Assembly: GCF_014397785.1 (NCBI RefSeq)
Contig: NZ_VZQQ01000040.1
Coordinates: forward strand, 1-58,322
Length of the DNA stretch: 58,322 nt
DNA from: Paraburkholderia podalyriae
Lineage (GTDB): Bacteria > Pseudomonadota > Gammaproteobacteria > Burkholderiales > Burkholderiaceae
Direction: 5' to 3'
The number at the start of each line of letters is the position of its first letter. Positions within the stretch are counted from its first letter, which is position 1. The notes under the pieces were generated by a model. The model made no database searches. It was not told where the DNA came from and saw only the letters and a program-made list of their open reading frames with translations. A program made the translations under genes and the position numbers. Below are positions 8,492 to 17,858 of the stretch, one piece after another.

Positions 8492-9475
8492 TTATGCGCT
8501 TTCGCGAATCTTCGGCAGAAACTGCGGCGCCAGTTCAACCTCCGACCATCGGAATGGCACGGCGCCGCGGCTGCGCCGCACTTCTGTCACATGAAACCGC
8601 ACGAGCCGCTGCGCGCCCGCAAATGCCGCGAGCTCGTCGCCGTCCCATATGATTTCCGCTTGCACCGCGAGATAAAGTAGATCGCCGGTCGCGAAGTCGA
8701 TAAACAGCAGACCCGCGCGTGGATCGTGCACGAGGTTGCCGATCGTGTTGAAAAGCCGGTTGCCGCCATAGTCGGGCGTGGTCAGCGTATTCGCGTCGTC
8801 CACGCGCACGAAGCCCGGCGCACCGCCCCGATGTGAAACGTCGACGCCCTTCCCCAACCCCGCTTCCTCACTCAGATTCGCGCTGGCGATAAAGAACGTG
8901 TCCGCGCTCGCGAGCAACTCGCGGTCGGCACCGCTCAGATGGGCGGCGATGTCGGGCTGTGCGCGCGTCGCGCTCGCATTCCGTTCGGCGAAATACGGCG
9001 TGCGGCTCTGGATGTACTTCGGGCAATTCCCGAAGCTCTGCAACACCTCGACCTGCAACGTGCCACCGTCCACGGACCGTACGACGCCATTCGCCCGATT
9101 GCGCCGCCGCGTGCGCGGCTCGATGCCCAGCGCTCCGAGCTGCGCGCCGACGCGCCATCCCGCGGCGAGCGGATCGCCAGCCAGGGCGCCGCCCTCGATA
9201 CGCAGCGTCCGCGCATCCGGCGACGAGACGAAACCCGGCGCACCCGCGCGCAGCGTCGCCCACGGCTGACCGCTCGCATCGACGCCGCCGATCACGACAA
9301 ACGGCTGCGCGGCAAAAAACTCGCGGTGCTGCTCCGGCATGAAACGCCGAATCCCCCGACGTCCGATCGACTCCGCGACGTCACGCACACCCGCACGCTG
9401 CTGCGCATGCAGCTCGCCCGCGTGAAACGGCGACGCGTCGGCCCCCCAGCTATTCATCGGAACGAATTCGGACAT
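8492..9475 (-). CDS. Pyridoxamine 5'-phosphate oxidase-family flavin-binding protein
   Basis: This 327-residue protein has a split-barrel FMN-binding fold: a strand with FVVIGGVDASGQPWATL early on, then SADTFFIASANL, GNRLFNTIGNLVHDPRAGLL and a final barrel strand LYLAVQAEIIWDG. Such proteins usually reduce or bind flavin or F420-type cofactors; the substrate is not readable here. The start follows AGGAG. It lies 43 bases downstream of the GST gene on the same strand, so the two may be co-transcribed and controlled by the divergent LysR regulator. An oxidative-stress or detoxification role is inferred from this pairing. Confidence 0.75.
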   Translation of the reverse strand: MSEFVPMNSWGADASPFHAGELHAQQRAGVRDVAESIGRRGIRRFMPEQHREFFAAQPFVVIGGVDASGQPWATLRAGAPGFVSSPDARTLRIEGGALAGDPLAAGWRVGAQLGALGIEPRTRRRNRANGVVRSVDGGTLQVEVLQSFGNCPKYIQSRTPYFAERNASATRAQPDIAAHLSGADRELLASADTFFIASANLSEEAGLGKGVDVSHRGGAPGFVRVDDANTLTTPDYGGNRLFNTIGNLVHDPRAGLLFIDFATGDLLYLAVQAEIIWDGDELAAFAGAQRLVRFHVTEVRRSRGAVPFRWSEVELAPQFLPKIRESA

Positions 9476-9518
9476 GATCGGACTCCTGTGCAAAATCTGA
9501 CGCGGCTCTGAACGCGCA

Positions 9519-10178
9519 TCACGCCGCCAGCAACCCCGCCTTCGTCGACGGCATCGCGATGAACCGCGGCAATGCCTCCACGCGACGCAGCCACGCGCGA
9601 ATGTGCGGATACGGCTGTAACGACACGCCGCCCTCGGGCGCGTGAGCGATATACGTGTGCGCGGCGATATCGGCGATCGTGACGTGCGTGCCCGCCACGA
9701 ACGCCTTACCGGCAAGCTCCTCGTCGATCACATCGAACAGCTTGACGGCGATCTTCTTCGCGCGCTCGTGATCGAGCGGCGCGCCGAACACGGTAACGAG
9801 CCGCGCCGCGCACGGCCCGTATGCGATCTGACCCGCCGCGAGCGACAGCCAGCGCTGCACCGCCGCGGCGCCGGGCGGATCGTCCGGGAGCCACGACGCG
9901 TCACCATAGCGCTTCGCCAGATAGACGAGAATCGCATTCGAGTCGAACAGCGTCAGCTCGCCGTCCTGAATCGTCGGCACCTGACCGAACGGATTCAGCG
10001 CGAGGTACTCGGGCGTGCCGTTGTCGCCCGCCTTCAGGTTCAGTTCGATCACCTCGAACGGCAGATCGAGCAGTGTCAGAAACAGCTTCACGCGATGACC
10101 GTGGCCCGAAAGCGGCGTCGTGTACAGCTTGATAGGCTGGGCGGGTCTGGCGGCAGGCAAGGAGGGCTCCGGAGGCAT
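9519..10178 (-). CDS. Glutathione S-transferase family protein
   Basis: This 219-residue protein has the two-domain GST layout. An N-terminal thioredoxin-like domain contains KLYTTPLSGHGHRVKLFL, NPFGQVPTIQDGEL and LFDSNAILVYLA (glutathione-site residues including the ES/DS pair, here DS). A helical C-terminal domain contains HVTIADIAAHTYI, the N-capping box. It would conjugate glutathione to an unidentified electrophile in the cytosol. The start at MPPEP lacks a strong ribosome site, and longer in-frame extensions look non-coding. It is divergent from a LysR regulator 91 bases away, a common GST arrangement. Confidence 0.85.
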   Translation of the reverse strand: MPPEPSLPAARPAQPIKLYTTPLSGHGHRVKLFLTLLDLPFEVIELNLKAGDNGTPEYLALNPFGQVPTIQDGELTLFDSNAILVYLAKRYGDASWLPDDPPGAAAVQRWLSLAAGQIAYGPCAARLVTVFGAPLDHERAKKIAVKLFDVIDEELAGKAFVAGTHVTIADIAAHTYIAHAPEGGVSLQPYPHIRAWLRRVEALPRFIAMPSTKAGLLAA

Positions 10179-10269
10179 TGAATGACATGCCGAGCATAAG
10201 GCGTAGGCACGCTTGCGCGGAAGCCCGATAATCCGGGAAACATAGTCAAGCGGGAATGGACAATCGATC

Positions 10270-11196
10270 ATGGCCGATGTGCGCAACGTGAACCTGAACC
10301 GCCTCGCGATCTTCGTCGCGGTCATCGACGCGGGCTCGCTGAGCGCCGCGGCGACCCGTCTCGGACTCGCCAAGACGATGGTCAGCACGCACATGCAGCG
10401 GCTCGAGGCGGAGGTCGGCGCAAGCCTGCTCGTGCGTACCACCCGGCGGCTCGGTGTGACCGAGGCGGGCCGCGCGTTCTACGAGGCGAGCGTGAAGATT
10501 CTGCGCGCCACCGAAGACGCGCTGAACGCGCTCGGCGGGGAAACGTCGCCGGTGCGCGGCACGCTGCGCGTCAGTGCGCCGAACGACTACGGCACGCTCG
10601 TCGTCGCGCCCGCGCTGGTCGAATTGCGCCGCACGCATCAGCAGCTCGACATCGAGCTGCTAAGCAGCGACCGCTACGTAGATCTGATTGCCGATGGCAT
10701 CGACGTTGCGATCCGGCTGGGTCGTCTCGCGGATTCCAACTATCGCGCGGTGAAGCTCGGCAGCTTCGTCAAGTGGCTGGTCGCGAGTCCCGAGTTCGTG
10801 CGGACGTGGGGCGTGCCGGGCACGCCGACCGCGTTGGAGGCGCTGCCCTATTGCGCGTTGTCGGTGCTGCCTCATCCGTTGATGCTCGATCTGCGGCACG
10901 TCGACGGCAAAACCGCGAGCGTGCGCTGCGCGTCCGCATTGCGTGTCAACACGGCCGATGCCTGCCGCGCGGCGACGCTCGCGGGCGGCGGCATCGGTCT
11001 GTTGACCGATTTTTCGATCGCGGACGACGTTGAGGCGGGACGGCTGATCCGGCTGCTGCCCGAATGGGCAACCGCGCCCGCGAGCATCCAGGCCGTGTTT
11101 CCGCCGACCAGCCACCCGCCAGCGAAAGTGCGTGCATTGATCGACACGCTCAAACGAAGGCTCGCGGCGGCCCCCGCGGATCAGAACGAAAACTAG
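10270..11196 (+). CDS. LysR-family transcriptional regulator
   Basis: This 308-residue protein has an N-terminal winged HTH (residues about 8-66: LAIFVAVIDAGSLSAAATRL, then LVRTTRRLGVTEAG) and a C-terminal periplasmic-binding-like effector domain beginning around VRGTLRVSAPNDYG. It is of the subgroup that controls a divergent enzyme gene, so the GST/oxidase pair at 10178-8492 is the likely target through the 91-bp intergenic space. The inducer is unknown. No autoregulatory site could be pinned down by eye. Confidence 0.85.
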   Translation: MADVRNVNLNRLAIFVAVIDAGSLSAAATRLGLAKTMVSTHMQRLEAEVGASLLVRTTRRLGVTEAGRAFYEASVKILRATEDALNALGGETSPVRGTLRVSAPNDYGTLVVAPALVELRRTHQQLDIELLSSDRYVDLIADGIDVAIRLGRLADSNYRAVKLGSFVKWLVASPEFVRTWGVPGTPTALEALPYCALSVLPHPLMLDLRHVDGKTASVRCASALRVNTADACRAATLAGGGIGLLTDFSIADDVEAGRLIRLLPEWATAPASIQAVFPPTSHPPAKVRALIDTLKRRLAAAPADQNEN

Positions 11197-11330
11197 CCTG
11201 CCGGTCCATTGGCGTTCCCGTTCCAGCCCTACGGCGGTTAGCTTCTATCCGCGCAAGCGCCCGATTTGCTCTACTGCGACGATGCGCGCCGCGCCCCGCG
11301 GCATCGCCCGATCGTCAATGTGGAGAGCTT

Positions 11331-12206
11331 ATGTCCGCCGTTTCACCTCCTGCTCAAGGGGTTCTCACCGTCGCATGTCCGAGCGCGGCGGGCCAGGTTG
11401 CCGCCGTCGCCGGCTTTCTCGAACGGCATCGTTGCTATGTCGACGAGCTCACCGTATTCGACGACGAGCTCAGCGAGCGCTTTTTCGTGCGCTGCGTGTT
11501 TCACCACGTCGATCGCGACGCCACGCTGCGGATCGACACGCTGACGCAGGAATTCGCGCCGATCGCCGAACGCTTCCGGATGACCTGGGCGATCCACGAT
11601 CTGTCGAGCCGGCCGAAAGTGCTGATCATGGTGTCCAAACTCGAGCACTGTCTCGCCGATCTGCTGTTTCGCTGGCGCATGGGCGAACTGAAGATGGACA
11701 TCGTCGGCATCGGCTCGAATCACCGCGACCTCGAACCGCTTGCACGGCAGCACGGCTTGCCGTTCCATCATCTACCGATTACCGCAGATACCAGGCCGCA
11801 ACAGGAAGCCCAACTGCTCGACCTGTTCGACTCGTCCGGCGCGGAACTGCTGATCCTCGCGCGCTACATGCAGATCCTGTCGGCCGAAACGAGCCGGGCG
11901 CTCGCCGGTCGCGCGATCAATATCCATCATTCGTTCCTACCCGGTTTCAAGGGGGCGAGGCCGTATCATCAGGCCCATGCGCGCGGCGTCAAGGTGATCG
12001 GCGCCACCGCGCATTTCGTCACCGACGATCTCGACGAAGGTCCGATCATCGAGCAGGGAGTCGAACCGGTCGATCACTCGTACAGCCCCGAACGGCTGCT
12101 GACGACCGGACGCGACGTCGAATGCATTACGCTCGCGCGCGCGGTGAAGGCGTTCGTCGAGCGGCGCGTGTTCATCAACGGCGAGCGCACCGTCGTGCTG
12201 CGCTAA
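11331..12206 (+). CDS. purU: Formyltetrahydrofolate deformylase
   Basis: This 291-residue protein has an N-terminal ACT domain (residues about 8-90) and a C-terminal formyltransferase fold. The motif INIHHSFLPGFKGARPYHQA carries the Asn-x-His-x-Ser active-site set, and FVTDDLDEGPIIEQ supplies the catalytic Asp. PurU hydrolyses 10-formyl-tetrahydrofolate to formate and tetrahydrofolate. The sarcosine oxidase genes at 29-34 kb load one-carbon units onto tetrahydrofolate, so this gene plausibly frees folate during betaine growth. Start ATG 11331 follows GGAGAG. A bidirectional terminator lies just after the stop. Confidence 0.9.
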   Translation: MSAVSPPAQGVLTVACPSAAGQVAAVAGFLERHRCYVDELTVFDDELSERFFVRCVFHHVDRDATLRIDTLTQEFAPIAERFRMTWAIHDLSSRPKVLIMVSKLEHCLADLLFRWRMGELKMDIVGIGSNHRDLEPLARQHGLPFHHLPITADTRPQQEAQLLDLFDSSGAELLILARYMQILSAETSRALAGRAINIHHSFLPGFKGARPYHQAHARGVKVIGATAHFVTDDLDEGPIIEQGVEPVDHSYSPERLLTTGRDVECITLARAVKAFVERRVFINGERTVVLR

Positions 12207-12211
12207 ACGGA

Positions 12212-12237
12212 AAAACGCCGCTGAAAAGCGGCGTTTT
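12212..12237. terminator. Bidirectional terminator between purU and choX
   Basis: AAAACGCCGCT (12212-12222) and AGCGGCGTTTT (12227-12237) form a near-perfect stem around a TGAA loop, with A-rich and T-rich flanks. It serves the two convergent genes. Confidence 0.9.
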
Positions 12238-12263
12238 CAACTGCTGCGCCGACGCTTGCCGGC

Positions 12264-13121
12264 TTACTTCACCCAACTATCCACTCGATCCGAATGCGCG
12301 CTGATCCACGCGTCTGCGGCCGCGACCGGTTTTTCGCCATTCTGCGTGGCCAGCATCACCGTGTCGATCTCGCCGGGCTTCCATTGGAACTTCTTCAGGA
12401 ATGCGACCACCGTCGGCGCCTTTTTCTCGAGCTCCGGATTCACCACGCTATCCACGTGCTCCGCTTCACCGAATACCTTCTTCGGATCGTCGAGGAATTT
12501 CAGCTTGTACTTCGCGAACATCCAGTGCGGCTTCCAGCCGGTGACGATGATCGGTTTGCTGGCCGCCTCCGAGCGCGCCAGTTCGGCCGTCATCGCACTG
12601 CCGGAACTCGGCATCAGCTGATAGTCGAGCCCGTAGGCCTTGATCGCCTCGCTGGTTTTTTGCATCACGCCAGCGCCAGCATCGATGCCGACGATACGCG
12701 CGCCGAATTCCGACTTCTTCGCCTGCAGATCGCCGACGCTCTTCACATCCGAGTTGTCCGGCACGATCAGACCGATCTTCGCGTCGTTGAAGTTCGGCCC
12801 GAGGTCGACCACCTTGTCCTTGAAGTTGTTCCAGTACGCGCCGTGCGTGACCGGCAGCCACGCGGACAGCGTCGCGTCGAGATCGCCGCGCGCGACGCCC
12901 TGCCACATCACACCGGCGGCCACCGGCACCAGTTGCACCTGATAGCCGAGGCGTTTCTCGATCACCTGGGCGGCTACGTTCGACGTCGCGACGCTATCGT
13001 CCCAGCCCTCCACGTAACCGATCTTGATGGTCGGCTTCGAATCGGCCGACACGCCCGCACTGCCCGCCGCCAGCATCACGCCCAACGCGCTTGCCACCAC
13101 TATCTTTCCGATCAGTCTCAT
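12264..13121 (-). CDS. choX: Choline/glycine betaine ABC transporter substrate-binding protein
   Basis: This 285-residue periplasmic protein has a Sec signal peptide (MRLIGKIVVASALGVMLAAG, cleavage near VSA-DS) and an OpuAC-type fold. IKIGYVEGWDDSV and the aromatic-rich WLPVTHGAYWNNF supply the Trp/Tyr box that binds quaternary amines; VTGWKPHWMF is the second lobe motif. The start follows GGGAGA. The permease and ATPase are not adjacent: choW and choV lie at 38-40 kb. A TGCGAC-N15-TGCGAC repeat 103-129 bases upstream (13224-13250) recurs upstream of choV, implying joint control. Choline versus betaine specificity is inferred from context. Confidence 0.88.
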   Translation of the reverse strand: MRLIGKIVVASALGVMLAAGSAGVSADSKPTIKIGYVEGWDDSVATSNVAAQVIEKRLGYQVQLVPVAAGVMWQGVARGDLDATLSAWLPVTHGAYWNNFKDKVVDLGPNFNDAKIGLIVPDNSDVKSVGDLQAKKSEFGARIVGIDAGAGVMQKTSEAIKAYGLDYQLMPSSGSAMTAELARSEAASKPIIVTGWKPHWMFAKYKLKFLDDPKKVFGEAEHVDSVVNPELEKKAPTVVAFLKKFQWKPGEIDTVMLATQNGEKPVAAADAWISAHSDRVDSWVK

Positions 13122-13223
13122 CGCCGTTCTCCCGTTGATCCATTTGCCCATTGACGCGTTAGCTATCGAACCGCTCATCGCTCCTTTAGAATCGCCAACC
13201 AGAATTGCCGGGTAGCGTTGTTT

Positions 13224-13250
13224 TGCGACATGCAGTTGTCCGCATGCGAC
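13224..13250. promoter_or_regulatory. Candidate activator site upstream of choX (TGCGAC-N15-TGCGAC)
   Basis: TGCGAC occurs at 13224-13229 and 13245-13250, a 21-bp spacing, that is two helical turns. The same arrangement is found at 40437-40463 upstream of choV. Two direct half-sites two turns apart suit an AraC-family activator, and three GlxA-type AraC regulators are encoded nearby. Confidence 0.6.
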
Positions 13251-13302
13251 TTCCACGCAAATCCGCCGAGTGTTTGCCGTGCTCTTGTGGTTATCAGTCG
13301 TG

Positions 13303-14493
13303 CTACTTGTCGACGACGAGATCGGTCAGCGGCTTGCTACAGCACAGCAGCACCATGCCCTGATCGATCTCGCGCTGACGGATACCGCCTGCGTGCTTCA
13401 TCGCCACTTCACCGGACACGAGCTTTACCTTGCAGGTGCCGCACATGCCTTGCGTGCACGACGCCGGCAGCCGCACGCCCGCCTGCTTCGCCGCATCGAG
13501 CACATGCTGGCCGCCGCCGCACTCGATCTCGCGATGACTGCGCGTAAAGCTCACCTTGAAACGCGTTGCGGTTTCGACCGGGGCGGGCGCATCGCGCGGC
13601 GTGTCCGCGACATGCGCTTCAGCAGATTGCGCGGCCGCTTCGCCGATGGTCTCGAACGAAAAGCTTTCCTCGTGATAATGCTGGCGATCGAAGCCGCCTT
13701 CGTCGAGCAGGTTGCGCACCGCCTGCATGTACGGCGCAGGGCCGCAGGTGAAAATCTCGCGCTCCAGAAAATCCGGCGCCACGAGTTTTAGCAGCGGCAG
13801 CGTCAGAAAGCCGGTGATGCCAGGCCAATTGGTGCGCGTGCCCACGCGCTCACAGACGAACGCGGTACGGAAATGCGCCTGATTCGCGGCGATCAGATCG
13901 AGCTCGCGCGCGAAGATGATGTCGTCCGGCGTGCGCGCGCTATGCACGAAGACGATATCGCTGTCCTCGCCGAGTTCATGGTGCGCGCGGCTCATCGACA
14001 TCAACGGCGTGATGCCCGAGCCCGCCGACAAAAACAGGAACTTGCGCGCCGGGTGCCGCGCGCAGGTGAATTCACCGGCGGGCCCCAGCACGCGCACCTG
14101 CATGCCCGCATGCAGATGATCGTGCAGCCAGTTGGACACGGGGCCACCCGGCACGCGCTTCACGGTAATCGAGATCGTATGCGGCCGCGTGGGCGGCGAC
14201 GAAATCGTATAGCAGCGATTGACCCGCTCGCCGTCTATTTCCAGCTCCAGCGTGATGAACTGCCCCGGCTCGAACACGAACGCCCGACCGGATGGCGCGC
14301 GGAAGAAAAAGCTCTTTACGTCGTGCGTTTCGTTGCGGACCTGGCAGCACTCCAGCGTGTCGTCGGCGTCGCTGTTCCAGCGCGCGGGCAGCGCGTCCCA
14401 GAAGCGCGGCTGCGTGACGCGGCTCGGCGCGCCACCTGAACCCGGTGAATTCTTCTCGATGTCCGCTTCAAACATGGCCTGATCGCGCATCAT
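13303..14493 (-). CDS. gbcB: Glycine betaine monooxygenase reductase component
   Basis: This 396-residue iron-sulfur flavoprotein passes electrons from NAD(P)H to the Rieske oxygenase GbcA. Domains in order are an FAD-binding barrel with RCYTIS (93-98), a pyridine-nucleotide domain with GSGITP (158-163) and CGPAPYM (from 250), and a C-terminal plant-type [2Fe-2S] ferredoxin with Cys346, Cys351, Cys354 and Cys384. The ATG chosen follows a G-rich ribosome site; a longer frame to 14730 overlaps gbcA and looks non-coding. The gene lies 34 bases downstream of gbcA and is surely co-transcribed. Confidence 0.92.
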   Translation of the reverse strand: MMRDQAMFEADIEKNSPGSGGAPSRVTQPRFWDALPARWNSDADDTLECCQVRNETHDVKSFFFRAPSGRAFVFEPGQFITLELEIDGERVNRCYTISSPPTRPHTISITVKRVPGGPVSNWLHDHLHAGMQVRVLGPAGEFTCARHPARKFLFLSAGSGITPLMSMSRAHHELGEDSDIVFVHSARTPDDIIFARELDLIAANQAHFRTAFVCERVGTRTNWPGITGFLTLPLLKLVAPDFLEREIFTCGPAPYMQAVRNLLDEGGFDRQHYHEESFSFETIGEAAAQSAEAHVADTPRDAPAPVETATRFKVSFTRSHREIECGGGQHVLDAAKQAGVRLPASCTQGMCGTCKVKLVSGEVAMKHAGGIRQREIDQGMVLLCCSKPLTDLVVDK

Positions 14494-14527
14494 GGTTGTC
14501 CCCCCGCTCCTCATCGCGGTATTGCGC

Positions 14528-15814
14528 TCAGCGCGCGAACGACACGACTTTCTCGTCGTGCAATGGCTGCGGCTTTGCGTCGAAATCCGCGAGACGGCCG
14601 ATATACCACTCGCAGAACTTTTCAACGAGCCCCTCGGTGAACGGCGAGTACGGACCGGGCTGATACGCGCTGCTCGTCGCGCCGCGCTGCGAATACTCGA
14701 CGAGCGTGCGATCCTGGTCGTTCGTCGCACGCCATACGGCGGTCAGATTGTCGACGTCATAATCGATGCCTTCGCGTGCGTCCTTGTGCACCAGCCATTT
14801 GGTGCGCACCAGCGTTTTGCCGGCCGACAGCGGAATCGCCGAGAAACTGACGATATGGTCGCTCATGAAATGATGCCAGGAATTCGGCTGGGTCCAGAAC
14901 GACAGGCCGCCCAGATCGGCCAGCTTGAAACCGCCGAGCAGTTTCTTCGAGGCGACCTTGGCATCGAGCGTCTGTGATTCGCCGTCGCGATCGAGCGGTA
15001 GCCGTTGCGTACGAAAACCGGTGACCAGATCCGCGAGCCGCTCGATTTCCGCCGACGGCAACTGCATCGCCTCCCACTGCGCGGTGCGACGCGCGACCGT
15101 CGCCTCGAACGCGGCCATGCCCTCCTCGTTCGCGGGCGTGCGCTGATATCCGAAGCCGTATTCGTATAGCGAGATGGTTAGCTCGGGATGGTTCGCGACG
15201 CAGTGATAGCACTCGCGATTGTTCTCCATCGTCAGCTTCCAGTTGCCCTCCTCGATGATGTCGATCGACGCGGCGATCTTGCAGCCGGCCAGATCGTGCG
15301 GCAACAGATACGGCTCCATCGCGGCGCGCATCACGGAGAAATCGGCGGGCGGCTGCTCCGCGAGGCAGATGAAAATCAACCCGGCGAGATTCTCCACGTG
15401 CACCGCTTTCAGGCTATGTTTGCAGCGGTCGAACTGCTCGCCCATGTGCTCCGCGAACATCAGGTCGCCATTGAGGCTATACGTCCAGCTGTGATACGGA
15501 CAGACGATATTGCCGAGTGAGCCCTTGCCGGTATTGCACAGACGCGCGCCGCGATGGCGGCATACGTTGTGAAACGCGCGCACCCGCATGTCGTCGTCGC
15601 GCACGATCAGGATCGAATCGTCGCCGATTTCCACCGTCACGTAGTCGCCCGGCTCGGGCACGTCGGGCTCGACCGCGACCTGAATCCAGTGCTGCCGGAA
15701 AATCGCGTCGATGTCGAGCGAGAAGATCTCCTCGCTCGTATAGAACGGCGCTTCCAGCGTGTAATTCTGCTTGCGGCGTTCGATCATTGCGCGAACGTCT
15801 GCGGAAACTTTCAT
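14528..15814 (-). CDS. gbcA: Glycine betaine monooxygenase, Rieske oxygenase component
   Basis: This 428-residue Rieske non-haem iron oxygenase has Cys85-x-His87 and Cys105-x2-His108 ([2Fe-2S]) near the N-terminus and a catalytic mononuclear iron site with NRECYHCVANHPEL (His204, His209). It demethylates glycine betaine to dimethylglycine, releasing formaldehyde, using electrons from GbcB. Length and motif order agree with GbcA/stachydrine-demethylase-type enzymes; context (gbcB, dgcAB, sox) favours glycine betaine. The gene lies 73 bases downstream of the EtfB-like gene, so it may be read from the long glyA-dgc transcript as well as from its own promoter. Confidence 0.92.
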   Translation of the reverse strand: MKVSADVRAMIERRKQNYTLEAPFYTSEEIFSLDIDAIFRQHWIQVAVEPDVPEPGDYVTVEIGDDSILIVRDDDMRVRAFHNVCRHRGARLCNTGKGSLGNIVCPYHSWTYSLNGDLMFAEHMGEQFDRCKHSLKAVHVENLAGLIFICLAEQPPADFSVMRAAMEPYLLPHDLAGCKIAASIDIIEEGNWKLTMENNRECYHCVANHPELTISLYEYGFGYQRTPANEEGMAAFEATVARRTAQWEAMQLPSAEIERLADLVTGFRTQRLPLDRDGESQTLDAKVASKKLLGGFKLADLGGLSFWTQPNSWHHFMSDHIVSFSAIPLSAGKTLVRTKWLVHKDAREGIDYDVDNLTAVWRATNDQDRTLVEYSQRGATSSAYQPGPYSPFTEGLVEKFCEWYIGRLADFDAKPQPLHDEKVVSFAR

Positions 15815-15887
15815 TGTGTGCTCCGTTGCGTGTCACGTCTGGCGCCGCGCCAGGCCCTCCTGGTCGCATGCGGGCCCGAACCGGAAT

Positions 15888-16667
15888 TCAGTAATCCACC
15901 AGTTGATGCTCGCGCAAATACGCGAGTATCACTTGTGCTTTTTCGACGGAACTCCCTTCAATTACGACGCTGCCGCCGCGGCTCTCGGTCGTCGTCGCCG
16001 ACAGCATGCGCGCGTGGCCCGAGCGCTTTTCGGCGGCGGCGAGGCGCACCGGTTTCGCTGTGGCGGGGCCGATGGTCCATGCGGAGTGTTCTCGATCGGT
16101 ACCGCGCCGGACCTCGGCGAGCGGCACGGCGGCGCACTCGATCGTGCCTTCGCGCAGCCGCGCATACGCGTACGACGTCGCGGCGTTCGCGAGCGGATGC
16201 ACGGCGATCAACGCGGGCAGCCGCACTTCGACGCGCCGTCGCAAGCCCTTCGGCATGAACTGCCGGACCTGCGCGCAACCGTCGCGCAGAGCCAGATCGA
16301 CGGCCGCGCCGACGAGCGGCACTGCCAGCGCATGCGCGACGCGATACGGCAGCATGCCGCTATCGAAACCGCCTTCGGCGCGCGTGCCGGTCAGCACCAA
16401 CTCGTAGCCGCGCAAACGCGCGGCGAGTTGCGGCGCGGGATCGGCGTCGGGCGGCATCTCGAGCACTTCGACCGAACCCGCGCCGAGCGCCAGATACTCG
16501 TTCAACGCGGCGTTCGACGGATCGCCCGCGTGCAGCACGTCGAGCCTCGCGCCGCTGGTTCGGGCGAGCGACAGCGCCAAAGTCAACGCCGCCGCATCGT
16601 TACGGCTGTAGCGCGCGACGCCGTTGACCGGATGACGTCCGAGCGAAACCAGAACGGCGATCTTCAT
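15888..16667 (-). CDS. Electron transfer flavoprotein beta-type subunit of dimethylglycine catabolism
   Basis: This 259-residue protein has the EtfB/FixA-type adenine-nucleotide-binding fold: KIAVLVSLGRHPVNGVARYS at the N-terminus, a conserved middle around ELVLTGTRAEGGFDSGMLPY, and LRRRVEVRLPALIAV. Its start codon overlaps the stop of the EtfA-type gene (ATGA), which shows translational coupling. With its partner it should accept electrons from DgcA/DgcB and pass them to the quinone pool. This matches the dgcA-dgcB-etfA-etfB order described in Pseudomonas. The frame extends further upstream, but that extension is antisense to nothing known and looks non-coding. Confidence 0.85.
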   Translation of the reverse strand: MKIAVLVSLGRHPVNGVARYSRNDAAALTLALSLARTSGARLDVLHAGDPSNAALNEYLALGAGSVEVLEMPPDADPAPQLAARLRGYELVLTGTRAEGGFDSGMLPYRVAHALAVPLVGAAVDLALRDGCAQVRQFMPKGLRRRVEVRLPALIAVHPLANAATSYAYARLREGTIECAAVPLAEVRRGTDREHSAWTIGPATAKPVRLAAAEKRSGHARMLSATTTESRGGSVVIEGSSVEKAQVILAYLREHQLVDY

Positions 16668-17854
16668 GCGAGCACTCCTTCGGCAAGCTGGCCAGGTTGC
16701 AGCAGCGCGGCCGAGGTGGCGCGCGCGGCGCGCGCCGCGGCCGCCGCCTCGTTGAGCGCCGCGATGGTTTCCTGCGTGTCGGCGATCACGGTCAGATTCG
16801 CGCGCTTCGCGATCGGCGCGCTCGCGTCGAGATTCACGGCGATCACGTGGCGGCAATCCTTGATGCCCTGCAGATGCTGCACCGCGCCGGAGATGCCGAA
16901 CGCGATATACACGCTCGCCTCGACGGTCTTACCGGTCGCGCCGATCTGCTTGTCGCGCGTGAACTTGCCGTCGTCGACAGCGACCCGGCTCGCGCCGATC
17001 GCCGCGCCGAGGGTCGCCGCGAGCCGCTCGAACGCGGGCACGTCGCTGACGGCGTTGCCGGCCGACACGATGAAATCCGCCTCTTCCAGCGCGACCTGCG
17101 CCGCGTCGACTTCGTCGATGCCGAGATCGCGCATCGCGCGTTGTGCGTTTGCGGCTTCCACGTCACAGTCGAAGCGCCACGCGAGCCGCTCGCCCGCGCC
17201 GACGAACGGCAGCTTCGGATCGACCGCATTCAGCGCAAGCAGCACGACTTCGGGCAGCGCGCGGCTGGCGAGTGCCGTATTCGCGCGAATATAGGTGGCC
17301 GCATGGCCGGCATCGATCTCGACGACGTGCGTCGCGACGCTTGCATCGACCGCCGCCGCATAACGGCGGCCGAGCTCGCCGTCGCCGCTCGCGTTGTCAG
17401 GCAGCAAGACATGGGCTGGCGCGTAGGCCGCGACGCACGCGGCCAGCGCGTTCAGTTCATCGTCCGGCGCGTATGTGCGGCGATCGAACGTCGGCAATTC
17501 GATCAGCTTGTCGGCGCCGAGCGCGGCGGCATCGCCGGTGAATTCGCCGAACACGAGCAGCATGACTTCGGTGCGCGCGTCCGCGATCAGCGCGGCGGCG
17601 GCGAGCGTCTGGCGCGCGTGTTCATCGAGCGCGCCGCGGTCCGCGTGCGCCGCGACCAGCAGCACATGATGCGGCGTGGCCGTCGTGCGGCGCGGCTTCG
17701 GTTGTTCGTGATGCGCCGTGTGACGCGCATCAGCCAGCAACGCACTGCCGCCGGCATCCGTCACGCCAATCACGCCCAGCGTGATGCGCCTGCGTCCCTG
17801 TGCCGTCACGGTAAATGGCCGGCGCGGATCGATTCGTTTGAGCGTATTCATCAT
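16664..17854 (-). CDS. Electron transfer flavoprotein alpha-type subunit of dimethylglycine catabolism
   Basis: This 396-residue protein is EtfA/FixB-like. An N-terminal nucleotide-binding-like half is preceded by a basic extension, and a C-terminal FAD domain contains DDGKFTRDKQIGATGKTVEA, ISGAVQHLQGIKDCRHVIAV and NLDASAPI, the classic alpha-subunit FAD motif. It begins four bases after dgcB ends, and its stop overlaps the beta-type gene. The role is to carry electrons from dimethylglycine oxidation. The first 60 residues are longer than in housekeeping EtfA, as is usual in this pathway-specific group. Confidence 0.88.
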   Translation of the reverse strand: MMNTLKRIDPRRPFTVTAQGRRRITLGVIGVTDAGGSALLADARHTAHHEQPKPRRTTATPHHVLLVAAHADRGALDEHARQTLAAAALIADARTEVMLLVFGEFTGDAAALGADKLIELPTFDRRTYAPDDELNALAACVAAYAPAHVLLPDNASGDGELGRRYAAAVDASVATHVVEIDAGHAATYIRANTALASRALPEVVLLALNAVDPKLPFVGAGERLAWRFDCDVEAANAQRAMRDLGIDEVDAAQVALEEADFIVSAGNAVSDVPAFERLAATLGAAIGASRVAVDDGKFTRDKQIGATGKTVEASVYIAFGISGAVQHLQGIKDCRHVIAVNLDASAPIAKRANLTVIADTQETIAALNEAAAAARAARATSAALLQPGQLAEGVLA

Positions 17855-17858
17855 CGCG